Source of the DNA: a virus | IMG/VR virus record: IMGVR_UViG_3300027985_000249 | Span: 1 to 33,234 of that record | DNA: 33,234 nt | Direction: 5' to 3' (one strand) | Part shown: positions 22,899 to 30,507 of the stretch, piece by piece | Layout of the letters: the number at the start of each line of letters is the position of its first letter | Numbering within the stretch: position 1 is the stretch's first letter | Position numbers and translations under genes: made by a program | The notes under the pieces: generated by a model | Told to the model about the DNA's origin: nothing | Databases searched by the model: none | The model's input: the letters and a program-made list of their open reading frames with translations, nothing else

Positions 22899-23106
22899 TG
22901 CTTACCACCTCTTTGATTATATCTTCACTCATTGGCACATAGTACCAACAAATAAATCTATTCTCACCTTTGCTATTTTTATAAATACCGAAATCAAAAA
23001 AAGTAGCCTGAGCTCCTAGCTTATTGTTCACTTGTAACATAAGACGCTGTAGCCCACGAGGACTACTAGCGTCAAGATAAGTAGGTATCAGACTACTGTT
23101 AGACAT
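22891..23106 (-). CDS. Small capsid-region protein
   Basis: A 71-residue protein coupled by TAATG to the major capsid gene. It begins with a Ser/Asn-rich stretch (LIPTYLDASSPRGLQRLMLQ), followed by a beta-rich half (FDFGIYKNSKGENRFICWYY). No family recognised. The tight coupling to the capsid gene suggests a head-related role. Confidence 0.68.
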   Translation of the reverse strand: MSNSSLIPTYLDASSPRGLQRLMLQVNNKLGAQATFFDFGIYKNSKGENRFICWYYVPMSEDIIKEVVSNE

Positions 23107-23948
23107 TAGTCAATAAGTTTCGCAATAAGTGGAGACTTACCAGACGCAGCACTTCCCTCACCCAATTGTAGACCACCAACACCGTAAAGTTGATCTACTA
23201 CTGCTTTACGTCCCTCTGAACCATAAGCAACTTCAACTTGCTCTGCATATTTTGGTAGCATTTGGAAAGCAATCCCTAGACCACCTTTCTCAGCCATAAA
23301 TGCTTGGCCGGCTGGCACAGCCTGTGACAAAATAACTGGAATACCATACACAGCCCCTATTGTGCCTGTAATAATTGGAGCTACACCACCACGATAGTCA
23401 TAACGTGAGAACTCTGGAAGTTTCAACATTGCTTTTTCTTGATCTGCTGCGATTACAAGAGCAACTTTTGACATATCTGCAAAGTTAGAGAATAAGAACT
23501 CTCTCATGTTTAAGATATTATCAGTTGAAATATCTGCAACTGCACTTTCAGAGTGACCAGCAAATGAACCAAGAGCTGTAATGATTGAAGCGTTTACGTC
23601 ACGTGCATGAGCTGTAGCTGCACGAGCTGCTGCCATCATTTGGTAATCAATAGATGATTGTAGTGCGTCTGCTGCATCATATCCCCAAAGTACGATTTTG
23701 TTTTTGTTGATAGCGATTGAGTCAACACTGTCAACAAGTGCTCCGTTCTCAGTTGAAGCTGTACCGAAAGTACGATCTTGAACTGTGAAGCTTGTCATCT
23801 TTGGAATAGATAGTACGTTAACACCTTTAACGGCAAGCATTGAAAAGTCAGTTACTAAACCAATCAATGATGCATTTTCTTTTAATTCTTTTTGAACGAT
23901 TGAACCAAAAACTTCTGCTTTTGTGTTCGCTAAATTTTGAGCTGCCAT
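23106..23948 (-). CDS. Major capsid protein
   Basis: A 280-residue protein, directly after the scaffold gene and behind an AGGAG ribosome binding site. The course of the sequence, an N-terminal helical arm, then SIPKMTSFTVQDRTFGTAST (E-loop-like), the DAADALQSSIDYQMMAAARA helix, VALVIAADQEKAMLKLPEFS, and GTIGAVYGIPVILSQAVPAG (P-domain-like), fits the HK97-type coat protein fold. Length is on the short side for the fold. Codon use looks slightly more GC-rich than its neighbours, as expected for the most highly expressed gene. Confidence 0.88.
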   Translation of the reverse strand: MAAQNLANTKAEVFGSIVQKELKENASLIGLVTDFSMLAVKGVNVLSIPKMTSFTVQDRTFGTASTENGALVDSVDSIAINKNKIVLWGYDAADALQSSIDYQMMAAARAATAHARDVNASIITALGSFAGHSESAVADISTDNILNMREFLFSNFADMSKVALVIAADQEKAMLKLPEFSRYDYRGGVAPIITGTIGAVYGIPVILSQAVPAGQAFMAEKGGLGIAFQMLPKYAEQVEVAYGSEGRKAVVDQLYGVGGLQLGEGSAASGKSPLIAKLID

Positions 23949-23957
23949 TTAATTCTC

Positions 23958-24533
23958 CTAAAAAGTTGTTCTCGCATAAGCGATTAATTCGTCTTTTGTC
24001 ATTTCATCTAGGGACTTACTGCCAACCTTAGGCTGTCCCATTACATTGTGAACTTGCACATCAGCCTTTTTAAATAGACCGATATCTGCGTGTTCTGTTT
24101 TTGCCTTATCAATTAACGAAGTTAAGTCTTGCTCTGCAATGCGATAACTGTCATCAACTTCAAGGTTTTTAAGGTCATTAGAATCTAGCAGTCTAAATAG
24201 TTTCTCAGGATTGACACAACCCTCAGAACTAGCCTTACTAGTCACCTGACTCTTGATAGCGTTAAAAACAGTCTGCTTTTTTAGATTGTTAAGATCGGAT
24301 GAAGTTTGTTCAAACTTAGCTTTCCAATCATTAGCTCTCTTTTCAGCGTCTTGTTCTTTGTCAAGTCTCTCAGCCTCTAATTGCTCTAGTCGTGCCTGCA
24401 TCTCATTGTACTTTGATTGCATAGCTTTCTTCTCTCCTAGAACCTTACGATACGAGTCGTAAGAAACTTGATTGCTGTTTGCTGAAATGTCCTCTGGATT
24501 TTCAGTGTTCACCACTGGTGATGTTTGTTCCAT
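23958..24533 (-). CDS. Capsid scaffolding protein
   Basis: A 191-residue protein before the capsid gene. The ATG at 24533, six bases after GGAGGA, is chosen over a TTG at 24548. It has an acidic N-terminus and a long coiled coil at about 30-90 (LGEKKAMQSKYNEMQARLEQ, LEAERLDKEQDAEKRANDWK), then a helical C-terminal part ending in LDEMTKDELIAYARTTF, which probably binds the capsid subunit. Such proteins are removed or cleaved after head assembly; no protease gene was recognised nearby. Confidence 0.82.
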   Translation of the reverse strand: MEQTSPVVNTENPEDISANSNQVSYDSYRKVLGEKKAMQSKYNEMQARLEQLEAERLDKEQDAEKRANDWKAKFEQTSSDLNNLKKQTVFNAIKSQVTSKASSEGCVNPEKLFRLLDSNDLKNLEVDDSYRIAEQDLTSLIDKAKTEHADIGLFKKADVQVHNVMGQPKVGSKSLDEMTKDELIAYARTTF

Positions 24534-24567
24534 TAAATTATCCTCCAATATTTTTAATTATGCAAGC

Positions 24568-25092
24568 CTACGACTTGCGTCTCATTTCTCGCTTTAATAT
24601 CATGATAGCTTTATTAGTTATTCTTTTATTATGTTTCATTATTCCATACTTACTGTTAATTGATTTTAATCCAGTGTATATAGTGCTAAGGCTTTCACCT
24701 TTGCTTATAACTTTCCCTTTTAACCCTATCACTCGTCTATGATTACCAGTTATGTACATGGTGAATCTTAGTTTTCTCATCGACTTCCAAGCAGACGAAT
24801 CAGAGCTAACCTTTATACCATCAAGAAGATCGCCCATAAATGTCATTCTTGACTGATTTGATGTTGTATAGTTTTGTCCTTTGCCGTTTTTAGATGCCAG
24901 CTTATTTCTATACACTCTCCATTTCTCTGTAATGTTTGGCAGTTTCTCACCGTCAATATCTTTGCCTTTTCTGGCAGATGATACCACTCTATCTAGCCAC
25001 ATTTTTTTTACTTGCTTCTCAACAGTCTTGATGTTTACATTGTCAATCTTCTTATCAACAAGTTTCTGTATATTTGGGACTTTTACTTTCAT
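24568..25092 (-). CDS. gpG-like morphogenesis protein, second copy (tentative)
   Basis: A 174-residue, strongly basic protein overlapping the gene upstream by ATGA. It shares the layout of the neighbour at 25089-25682: a helical, basic N-terminus, then a central MTFMGDLLDGIKVSSDSSAW that matches the MTLTGDMLDSL box of that protein, and a C-terminal helix. It lacks the clear PKRTFLGL end. It may be a diverged paralogue or a separate minor head protein with nucleic-acid contacts. Confidence 0.65.
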   Translation of the reverse strand: MKVKVPNIQKLVDKKIDNVNIKTVEKQVKKMWLDRVVSSARKGKDIDGEKLPNITEKWRVYRNKLASKNGKGQNYTTSNQSRMTFMGDLLDGIKVSSDSSAWKSMRKLRFTMYITGNHRRVIGLKGKVISKGESLSTIYTGLKSINSKYGIMKHNKRITNKAIMILKREMRRKS

Positions 25093-25682
25093 ACCTGATA
25101 GTCCATGTCGAAATATTGTGCAAAAATCTCGTTTATATCTATGCCTTGAGAAACTGCCATATTTTCTATAGTGCTAAGTCCAAGCTCGTTTATTTTATTT
25201 GTTTGATTATATTTAACTCTTTCTTTGTACTTATCTTTTAACTCACTAACTTCTTTCGCTTGCAGTCCAAGAAATGTTCTCTTAGGCACAGTGTCACCAG
25301 TATTGTGATTGTATGCTTTCTTGTTCTCAGTATCGTCTTCCCAGCCTATAACAGCGTTATTTCCGCTTATAGATATAATATCCAACGAGTCTAGCATATC
25401 TCCTGTTAGAGTCATGTTTACATTGTTCTTGCTCTTACCATGTGCCTTAAAATCATTACTGTTTGCATACGAGTCAGAGTAAGGTGACTTAAACTTAGAA
25501 CCACTCAAAGAACGATTATTTTTAGTTCTCTCGATAATCATATCTATAGCATCTTGAAGAAATGCCTCTTTAGTCGCACCATCTAGCCTTACCCCATCGC
25601 CAAATATATCAGCGAAATTAATTTTGAGCTTGGCCGTTTGTGATCTGTAAGTTCCCTCTATTTTCGTCAACCATTCCCTCAC
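25089..25682 (-). CDS. Phage virion morphogenesis protein (Mu gpG-like)
   Basis: A 197-residue protein after the portal. Motifs: IIERTKNNRSLSGSKFKSPYS, then the box MTLTGDMLDSLDIISISG, NAVIGWEDDTENKKAYNHNTGD and PKRTFLGL, the order seen in gpG-type head-completion proteins. The start is uncertain. GTG at 25682 lies inside the portal gene, giving a 65-base overlap, and lacks a clear ribosome binding site; a TTG at 25670 follows GAGGG and is an alternative. Conserved sequence begins only around residue 20. Confidence 0.8.
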   Translation of the reverse strand: MREWLTKIEGTYRSQTAKLKINFADIFGDGVRLDGATKEAFLQDAIDMIIERTKNNRSLSGSKFKSPYSDSYANSNDFKAHGKSKNNVNMTLTGDMLDSLDIISISGNNAVIGWEDDTENKKAYNHNTGDTVPKRTFLGLQAKEVSELKDKYKERVKYNQTNKINELGLSTIENMAVSQGIDINEIFAQYFDMDYQV

Positions 25683-27090
25683 TGTCTATTTCTTCAATTA
25701 GCGAAACAGCTTCGTTATAACCGATGCCTCTAATCTCTTCGATCGCCTCTGCTCTTGTCATCAAACCTAGATCAAGTTTCTTTTCAATATTAGCGAGTAC
25801 CTCAGTATCAGTGATAGAGCTTGATGGCTGTGCAAATGAAACACTAACTGTGCTTTGTTCTGGTAATACACCAATGTTGTACCAATCGCTTAGGATATCA
25901 GCACGTCTGGATAAGTTTAACCATGCTTTAATTACCTCAAATATATCTATTTCAGCACGTTTAAACATTGCCATCGTGTCACGACTTGCCTCGAAATCTT
26001 TAATCATAGAAAGCAATCTTTCAACGCCACTTGAAAAGTTATTAACTTCACCTTTGCCAGTAACAGACTTCGGATCAACACCTTGGCTAGATAAGAACAT
26101 TGACAACAAACTCTCAACATAAGACTGCGCACCAGCAAGATCACTATTTGGTGAAACAAAGCCAAATTCAACACCTGTTCCAGTAATAGCATCAGACTCT
26201 AATCTTAATATCTTTGTAGGCCCTACAGTAAGTGACTTTGGTAATATCTCTTTAGGCCCTTTTAAAAATGCCTGTGCAAATCCCTGTAGGTTTACTATTT
26301 GACCAAGTGATGACAATGCACCATTGAACTCAACGCAAAAATCTGATACCTCGTTCTTTTCATCTACCCAGTAAGTGAAATCTTTATCAGATGAAATCTC
26401 AACGATTGGAACAATAGGAGCAATCGGGTTATCCACTGACTCGCTAGTGATCTCACCCTTTCCATTCATAGTGAAATGATAACTAGGAGACCAAACGATA
26501 TATGTCTCACGAGTAGCTTTCTCATCATCTCTGTCAGCTATCTTTTCATTAACATTGTTAGTCACTCTAGTAATGTCATAGCTAGAGATAATATATATCT
26601 CGCCAAGCTCTGGGTCAGTTAATGATGGTATAACATTTAGTTGGTGAGCTTTAAGCACCTTTAATGACAGCTCTCCATTTTGTGGAGTGATATAACAATG
26701 CACTTGACGCTGTAGCTCAAAATATCTGTTAAGTGAGATCATCTTGGTATTAAACTGGATACCGTCGTAAATCTCTTCAAGCCCTACCTGCTGAGTGTCA
26801 GTCATTCCCTCAAATGTTCTCTCCGGCTCATCTCTATATAGCGTGGCTCTGCTATTTACTACCTTTTTGCACAGGTTGATACTAGAAACAACTGGCATCT
26901 CTTTAGTGCTATTCTCGCCAAATCTGCTTACTAGATGCTCCCTAACGTGTTCGTATATCCTGCCGTTATAAACATCACAAGAACGAACAGATGCGTCCAT
27001 TCTGTCGGTGTTCTCTGTGCCTTTGATCTCTGAGATGATATGCTTACGAAAAGCCAAATTTTGTAATTCTTGCTCTATTGTACTGACCAT
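25618..27090 (-). CDS. Portal protein (SPP1 gp6-like)
   Basis: A 490-residue portal protein: the dodecamer at one capsid vertex through which DNA is pumped. The N-terminal half carries the family stretch INLCKKVVNSRATLYRDEPE and the LKVLKAHQLNVIPSLTDPEL segment; the middle has FCVEFNGALSSLGQIVNLQG and the C-terminal half SGVERLLSMIKDFEASRDTM and LTRAEAIEEIRGI-like helices (MTRAEAIEEIRGIGYNEAVS). The length matches the SPP1 type. GTGAGG lies five bases before the ATG. It follows terminase and precedes the morphogenesis genes, as expected. Confidence 0.9.
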   Translation of the reverse strand: MVSTIEQELQNLAFRKHIISEIKGTENTDRMDASVRSCDVYNGRIYEHVREHLVSRFGENSTKEMPVVSSINLCKKVVNSRATLYRDEPERTFEGMTDTQQVGLEEIYDGIQFNTKMISLNRYFELQRQVHCYITPQNGELSLKVLKAHQLNVIPSLTDPELGEIYIISSYDITRVTNNVNEKIADRDDEKATRETYIVWSPSYHFTMNGKGEITSESVDNPIAPIVPIVEISSDKDFTYWVDEKNEVSDFCVEFNGALSSLGQIVNLQGFAQAFLKGPKEILPKSLTVGPTKILRLESDAITGTGVEFGFVSPNSDLAGAQSYVESLLSMFLSSQGVDPKSVTGKGEVNNFSSGVERLLSMIKDFEASRDTMAMFKRAEIDIFEVIKAWLNLSRRADILSDWYNIGVLPEQSTVSVSFAQPSSSITDTEVLANIEKKLDLGLMTRAEAIEEIRGIGYNEAVSLIEEIDSEGMVDENRGNLQITNGQAQN

Positions 27091-27148
27091 TTAAACCTCA
27101 CTTGATAATATTTTTATCTATTATTTTGTGAGTGTCAAACTTTTGACG

Positions 27149-28396
27149 TTATCTTGGAATTTCAGAAAATGATAGTTTAACTATTCCTATCGGGTCAATC
27201 TTCCAAAATCCATAAGTAGCTGCGTCTGAAATGTGCCCTAACATTTTGTCCTGTCCATCAAATATCTTATCATTTTTCCACACTACTTTTGACAGATCGT
27301 TTATTAGCTTTTTGCATCTTGGGTCTATAACAATCCTGTCATCAGATAGTAATCTGTTGGCATTGTTCGTCCTGTCCCTAACAAATGGGTTCATTGTTGG
27401 TACTATCTCAAATCCTTTTTGCTTCATGATCTCATGGTCTGATATCCCAGACGTTTTTCTATTCCTACCAGTTGAGTCAGTTATGCATTTAGCACCAGAA
27501 TAACCTCTCCTAGTTAATTCATCAGCCATTTTATATGTGTCACTGTTCTCTAAGAATATCTCATCAAATATGTAGAATGTATTGTTTATATACTGCATAA
27601 CAACAGCAGTCATCGGGTTCACGTTCCAATCTTGGCACACAAATATGGTTCCATGCTGTTTATTAACGCTCTTAACGTGCCGATTGTAGTCAAACGCATA
27701 ATAAACACTGCCCTCATTATCCTGAGAGAACTCGCCAAGTAAAAACCTAGTACGTTCTCTTTCTGGCATCTTTTCAAGAATTGATATATATTCAGGGTCA
27801 ATGTTATCTAAGTTATCTATTGGGTTTATTCTTAAGTGCGCATACTCATCTTTATTTTCTAGCATTTCATTATCAACAGGATTTAGCTGTTTTATAAATA
27901 AGTAATATGACCAGTGGCTTTGGCTTGGTGGATTGAAGTCGAACCACACTCTTTTCTTTAATCCGTTTTTTTCTGCCAATCTTGATATTACCGTCTGAAT
28001 TGGTGAATAGTCTAATTCAGATGCCTCATTGAAATAAATAGTTGAGAATTGCAACCCAAGTATTCTATCCGCACGGTTCTTGTCTAAACCAAATAACCAT
28101 ATCTCAGAACCATTTGGGAATTTGCACATTAGATCAGTCTTGTTCCATTCCACCTTTAAATCAGGGAAGCACACAGATAGAACCTTTGGCATAGTATCCA
28201 TGAATATTGATCTTTTAATAGAGTTGAATGTTGACCTGACTATTGCGTGCCTAGATGTCTCTTTGCAAGCTCTTATTATCAAGCCATAGACTAGAATAAA
28301 AGTTTTTCCAGACCTTGAACCTCCGAAAAGAGCAACGTATTTCTTTTCGTTCATTAGAGAGATTGCCTCTTTTTGTTTCTCTGTTTTATCTATCAT
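27149..28396 (-). CDS. terL: Terminase large subunit
   Basis: A 415-residue packaging motor. The ATPase half has Walker A FGGSRSGKT (residues 24-32) and a Walker-B-like TIYFNEASELDY, with Asn in the place of the usual first Asp. The nuclease half has VCQDWNVNPMTAVVMQ, CITDSTGRNRKTSGISD and the final acidic cluster in LGHISDAATYGFWK. The ATG at 28396 is preferred because AGGAG precedes it; an ATG at 28417 would add seven residues and overlap the homing endonuclease by 32 bases. Either way the start lies inside the HNH gene, unusual and possibly a consequence of its insertion. Confidence 0.92.
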   Translation of the reverse strand: MIDKTEKQKEAISLMNEKKYVALFGGSRSGKTFILVYGLIIRACKETSRHAIVRSTFNSIKRSIFMDTMPKVLSVCFPDLKVEWNKTDLMCKFPNGSEIWLFGLDKNRADRILGLQFSTIYFNEASELDYSPIQTVISRLAEKNGLKKRVWFDFNPPSQSHWSYYLFIKQLNPVDNEMLENKDEYAHLRINPIDNLDNIDPEYISILEKMPERERTRFLLGEFSQDNEGSVYYAFDYNRHVKSVNKQHGTIFVCQDWNVNPMTAVVMQYINNTFYIFDEIFLENSDTYKMADELTRRGYSGAKCITDSTGRNRKTSGISDHEIMKQKGFEIVPTMNPFVRDRTNNANRLLSDDRIVIDPRCKKLINDLSKVVWKNDKIFDGQDKMLGHISDAATYGFWKIDPIGIVKLSFSEIPR

Positions 28397-29135
28397 AGTC
28401 TCCTGCGTATTCACCATTCCAAACTTTCAATATCGTAGTTGACCCGACTCCAAAAGCTTTGGCAACCCATGATGACGGAAAAGGCTTTCTTGTTCTACTA
28501 AACCTGCTGTTGTAATCACCCAATTCATTAATCATTTTAATTTGTGAATTAGTTAAATGACATCTGTAATTATTACGTTCGTTTTTTATTTCAAGATGTT
28601 TCCAATTTAGACCTTGAGTTATTTTATATAGTGCGTATTTTGGTATTGAAAGTTTTTCAGATATCCACTTCGGTCTTTTACCATTTTCAAGGTATTGTTT
28701 TATTAGTAATGATTGCTCGTTTGTTATTTTTGAGTTTCCAACATCTTCACCAATTAATCCAGAACCTCTATGCCTGTCTCTAGTATATGAGTGTTTTACG
28801 TTTTCACCATTTGTAACCCACTCAAGGTTTGACACTAAGTTATTAGTCCTATTGAAATCTTTATGATTTATATATGGCTTATTGTGTGGATTATAAATAA
28901 ATGCTTCACCAACAATTCCATGAACATATTTGCAAGTGCTAACTCCATTCTTATTTAGAGATACCATGGCATACCCAGTATTTTTTGCAGATTGTAACAC
29001 CATGGTCTTTCCGTAGAATCTTCTTGGGACACCCAAAGAATTTACCACAACACGATCTATGCTTTTAACCCTTCCAAGATTGCTAACTTTGTATAATCCC
29101 TCGTATCCAACTACATCTTTCCATATTTCTTCCAT
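28386..29135 (-). CDS. NUMOD4-HNH homing endonuclease
   Basis: A 249-residue free-standing homing endonuclease. Residues 1-30 are a NUMOD4 module (EIWKDVVGYEGLYKVSNLGR). The HNH core follows with PYINHKDFNRTNN and SNLEWVTNGENVKHSY. Two helix-turn-helix-like segments close the protein (KITNEQSLLIKQYLENG, then WVAKAFGVGSTTILKVWNGE). It should cut an unoccupied phage allele, most likely within terL, and spread by repair. It separates the terminase subunits, overlaps the terL start, and has its own GGAGG and a candidate promoter (29154-29181). Confidence 0.92.
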   Translation of the reverse strand: MEEIWKDVVGYEGLYKVSNLGRVKSIDRVVVNSLGVPRRFYGKTMVLQSAKNTGYAMVSLNKNGVSTCKYVHGIVGEAFIYNPHNKPYINHKDFNRTNNLVSNLEWVTNGENVKHSYTRDRHRGSGLIGEDVGNSKITNEQSLLIKQYLENGKRPKWISEKLSIPKYALYKITQGLNWKHLEIKNERNNYRCHLTNSQIKMINELGDYNSRFSRTRKPFPSSWVAKAFGVGSTTILKVWNGEYAGDYDR

Positions 29136-29153
29136 GTTACCTCCGATAAAAGC

Positions 29154-29181
29154 AACATATCAAAATGCAGGAATATTTCAA
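29154..29181 (-). promoter_or_regulatory. Candidate promoter of the homing endonuclease
   Basis: Leftward TTGAAA (29181-29176), a 16-base spacer and TATGTT (29159-29154) with a TG two bases upstream (extended -10). It lies 19 bases before the HNH start, in the 59-base gap. A private promoter is common for mobile endonucleases. The match is modest. Confidence 0.35.
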
Positions 29182-29194
29182 TATCAAGTGTAAT

Positions 29195-29473
29195 TTATTC
29201 ATTTATCTTCACATTAACTATAGCTCTAGCGTAGTTCTCAAGCGCAGTAACTACAGCTTCCTCGTGGCTATGCTCTATCATCGAACTAATACCTGAGTAA
29301 AATAACATGGCATGAAATAACTCGTGCAATATAACTTTCTTCGCTTGTCTTGGCTTTAAGTCTTTACTTATTAAAATAGTATCTCTATCACAAACGAACT
29401 CACCTAGCTGTAAGTCATCTTTGAACTTGACTTTGCGTATTGTTATTACTTTGCCAAATAATTCAGCATACAC
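29195..29473 (-). CDS. Zinc metallopeptidase-like protein (HExxH)
   Basis: A 92-residue protein with VILHELFHAMLFYSG (HExxH) and a C-terminal glutamate-containing helix (EEAVVTALENYARAIV) that could supply the third ligand, as in ImmA/IrrE or SprT-type minimal metallopeptidases. Before it lies a strand-rich segment (TIRKVKFKDDLQLGEFVCDR). The start is a GTG at 29473, supported by GAGGTGA at proper distance. It may cleave a repressor or process a virion protein; the target is unknown. It overlaps a membrane peptide upstream. Confidence 0.75.
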   Translation of the reverse strand: MYAELFGKVITIRKVKFKDDLQLGEFVCDRDTILISKDLKPRQAKKVILHELFHAMLFYSGISSMIEHSHEEAVVTALENYARAIVNVKINE

Positions 29474-29549
29474 AAATCACCTCAATCATTATCGATATAA
29501 TAAAAGCCAGCATCATGCAGATGACTATCTCTAGAACTTTTGTAATCAT
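29463..29549 (-). CDS. 28-residue membrane peptide
   Basis: A tiny ORF beginning in the TerS stop (ATGA) and ending inside the metallopeptidase-like start. After MITKVLE it is one hydrophobic helix (IVICMMLAFIISIMIEVICV). Coupled at both ends, it looks like a genuine gene. Function unknown. Confidence 0.5.
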   Translation of the reverse strand: MITKVLEIVICMMLAFIISIMIEVICVC

Positions 29550-29917
29550 AGCTTAGCATCGTCACTGTCTATGTTTATTTGTATGTTTGTATTAGTGTTT
29601 TCAACTTCTTTTTTCTCAGCATAGTCATCTCTAAACTGAGTTCTTAGAATAAATTGCATTGCAGACTCGCTTTTATTCTTTGAACCAGACTTGCCAAGTG
29701 CTTTGTCCATGAAGTGATTTTCCCAGAAATTCTGACGTAACTGCATGGATTCTTGTGCGGTGTCAAAAAATTGACGGTTTTCTTCCATCCAATTGTACAT
29801 AGTTTGACGAGATATTCCAGCCTCAGCACAAAATGCCGCCCATGACTTCCCCTCTTTGGATAGCTTTAATAGCAGATCATAATACTCTTCTTTAAACGCA
29901 GTTGGTCTACCAGCCAT
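29546..29917 (-). CDS. terS: Terminase small subunit
   Basis: A 123-residue protein. The N-terminal helix-turn-helix (AFKEEYYDLLLKLSKEGKSW, then CAEAGISRQTMYNWMEEN) is the DNA-recognition domain that finds the packaging site. A helical oligomerisation segment follows (FWENHFMDKALGKSGSKNKS), then an FRDDYAEKKEVEN end, typical of TerS proteins of this type. It is separated from TerL by a peptide gene, a metallopeptidase-like gene and the homing endonuclease. AGGAAT precedes the ATG. Confidence 0.85.
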   Translation of the reverse strand: MAGRPTAFKEEYYDLLLKLSKEGKSWAAFCAEAGISRQTMYNWMEENRQFFDTAQESMQLRQNFWENHFMDKALGKSGSKNKSESAMQFILRTQFRDDYAEKKEVENTNTNIQINIDSDDAKL

Positions 29918-29919
29918 AT

Positions 29920-30093
29920 TTATTCCTTTATGAAAACTATCTTGTAATCGTTGTTTCCTGCCATGTACCTAGCAAGTAAATCCTGCACTAACCAACTAGC
30001 ATCAAATCCTACATCGATCGTGATTCTGCTGCCAGAATCGACTAGCGTTTGTATCTTATACACTTGGCAATCAACCGCTTTTACCTCACTCAT
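29920..30093 (-). CDS. Small hypothetical protein (57 aa)
   Basis: A 57-residue ORF exactly filling the space before TerS. It starts inside the end of the peptide gene upstream (ATGAGTGA overlap) and stops two bases before the TerS ATG. The sequence (CQVYKIQTLVDSGSRITIDV, then WLVQDLLARYMAGNNDYKIV) reads as two strands, a helix and a strand, a compact alpha/beta fold. I do not recognise it. Confidence 0.65.
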   Translation of the reverse strand: MSEVKAVDCQVYKIQTLVDSGSRITIDVGFDASWLVQDLLARYMAGNNDYKIVFIKE

Positions 30094-30160
30094 AAATAAA
30101 AGCCACCCATGCTAGATAAATTAACCAAATCATAGCGAACCAGAAAAATGCATTACTCAT
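30086..30160 (-). CDS. 24-residue membrane peptide
   Basis: A tiny ORF with GAGG six bases before the ATG at 30160, overlapping the HNH stop by eight bases and the next start by eight bases. Almost its whole length is a single hydrophobic helix rich in Trp and Phe (FFWFAMIWLIYLAWVAFIY). Coupled translation supports it as real. It might be a small membrane toxin-like or lysis-modulating peptide; no direct evidence. Confidence 0.5.
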   Translation of the reverse strand: MSNAFFWFAMIWLIYLAWVAFIYE

Positions 30161-30452
30161 CGTCAACCTCAAGTAAATTATAATTAACCCATTTATTTGT
30201 ATATTCGTCTAGCTCCCATCCTTTGGTAATAAGCTCACTCTCCACTTGTGGGAACTTGTCAGTAAATCGTCTTAACCCCATCGCATGGGCTTGATGATGA
30301 TGCAGCCTACAGATGGACAGTAAGTTATCGTCAAGATCATGTCCACCACTACCAACTGACTTGATGTGATGAGGCTCTGCTTGCGTGTTGCATATTATGC
30401 ATTTTTTTGAATGGTATGATTGTAATAATGCCTTATTGATAATTCGTGCCAC
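30153..30452 (-). CDS. HNH family nuclease-like protein (DUF968/NinX-like)
   Basis: A 99-residue protein with a zinc-bound HNH core: CIICNTQAEPHHIKSVGSGG (C-x2-C and paired histidines), then NLLSICRLHHHQAHAMG. The C-terminal tail is a short helix plus WELDEYTNKWVNY. This size and the HHI...GGHD...NLLSICRLHH pattern are typical of small phage HNH proteins near recombination or packaging genes; many support packaging or recombination. The GTG start at 30452 has GAGG eight bases upstream. Confidence 0.85.
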   Translation of the reverse strand: MARIINKALLQSYHSKKCIICNTQAEPHHIKSVGSGGHDLDDNLLSICRLHHHQAHAMGLRRFTDKFPQVESELITKGWELDEYTNKWVNYNLLEVDDE

Positions 30453-30476
30453 AGGCTAACCTCACTGAGATAACCT

Positions 30477-30506
30477 ATTGTGACACGAAATTTTTTGTTA
30501 TGTCAA
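30477..30506 (-). promoter_or_regulatory. Candidate promoter before the HNH gene
   Basis: Leftward TTGACA (30506-30501), a perfect -35, is followed after 18 bases by CACAAT (30482-30477). It lies 24 bases before the GTG of the HNH gene, in the 55-base gap after the SPFH gene, and could start the packaging and head genes. The -10 is weak. Confidence 0.4.
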
Positions 30507-30507
30507 A

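Noticed and set aside
27134-27147. GTCAAA-CT-TTTGAC dyad just after the terL stop.
   Set aside because: Too close-set for a strong hairpin, no T tract, single copy; could be an operator but nothing supports it.
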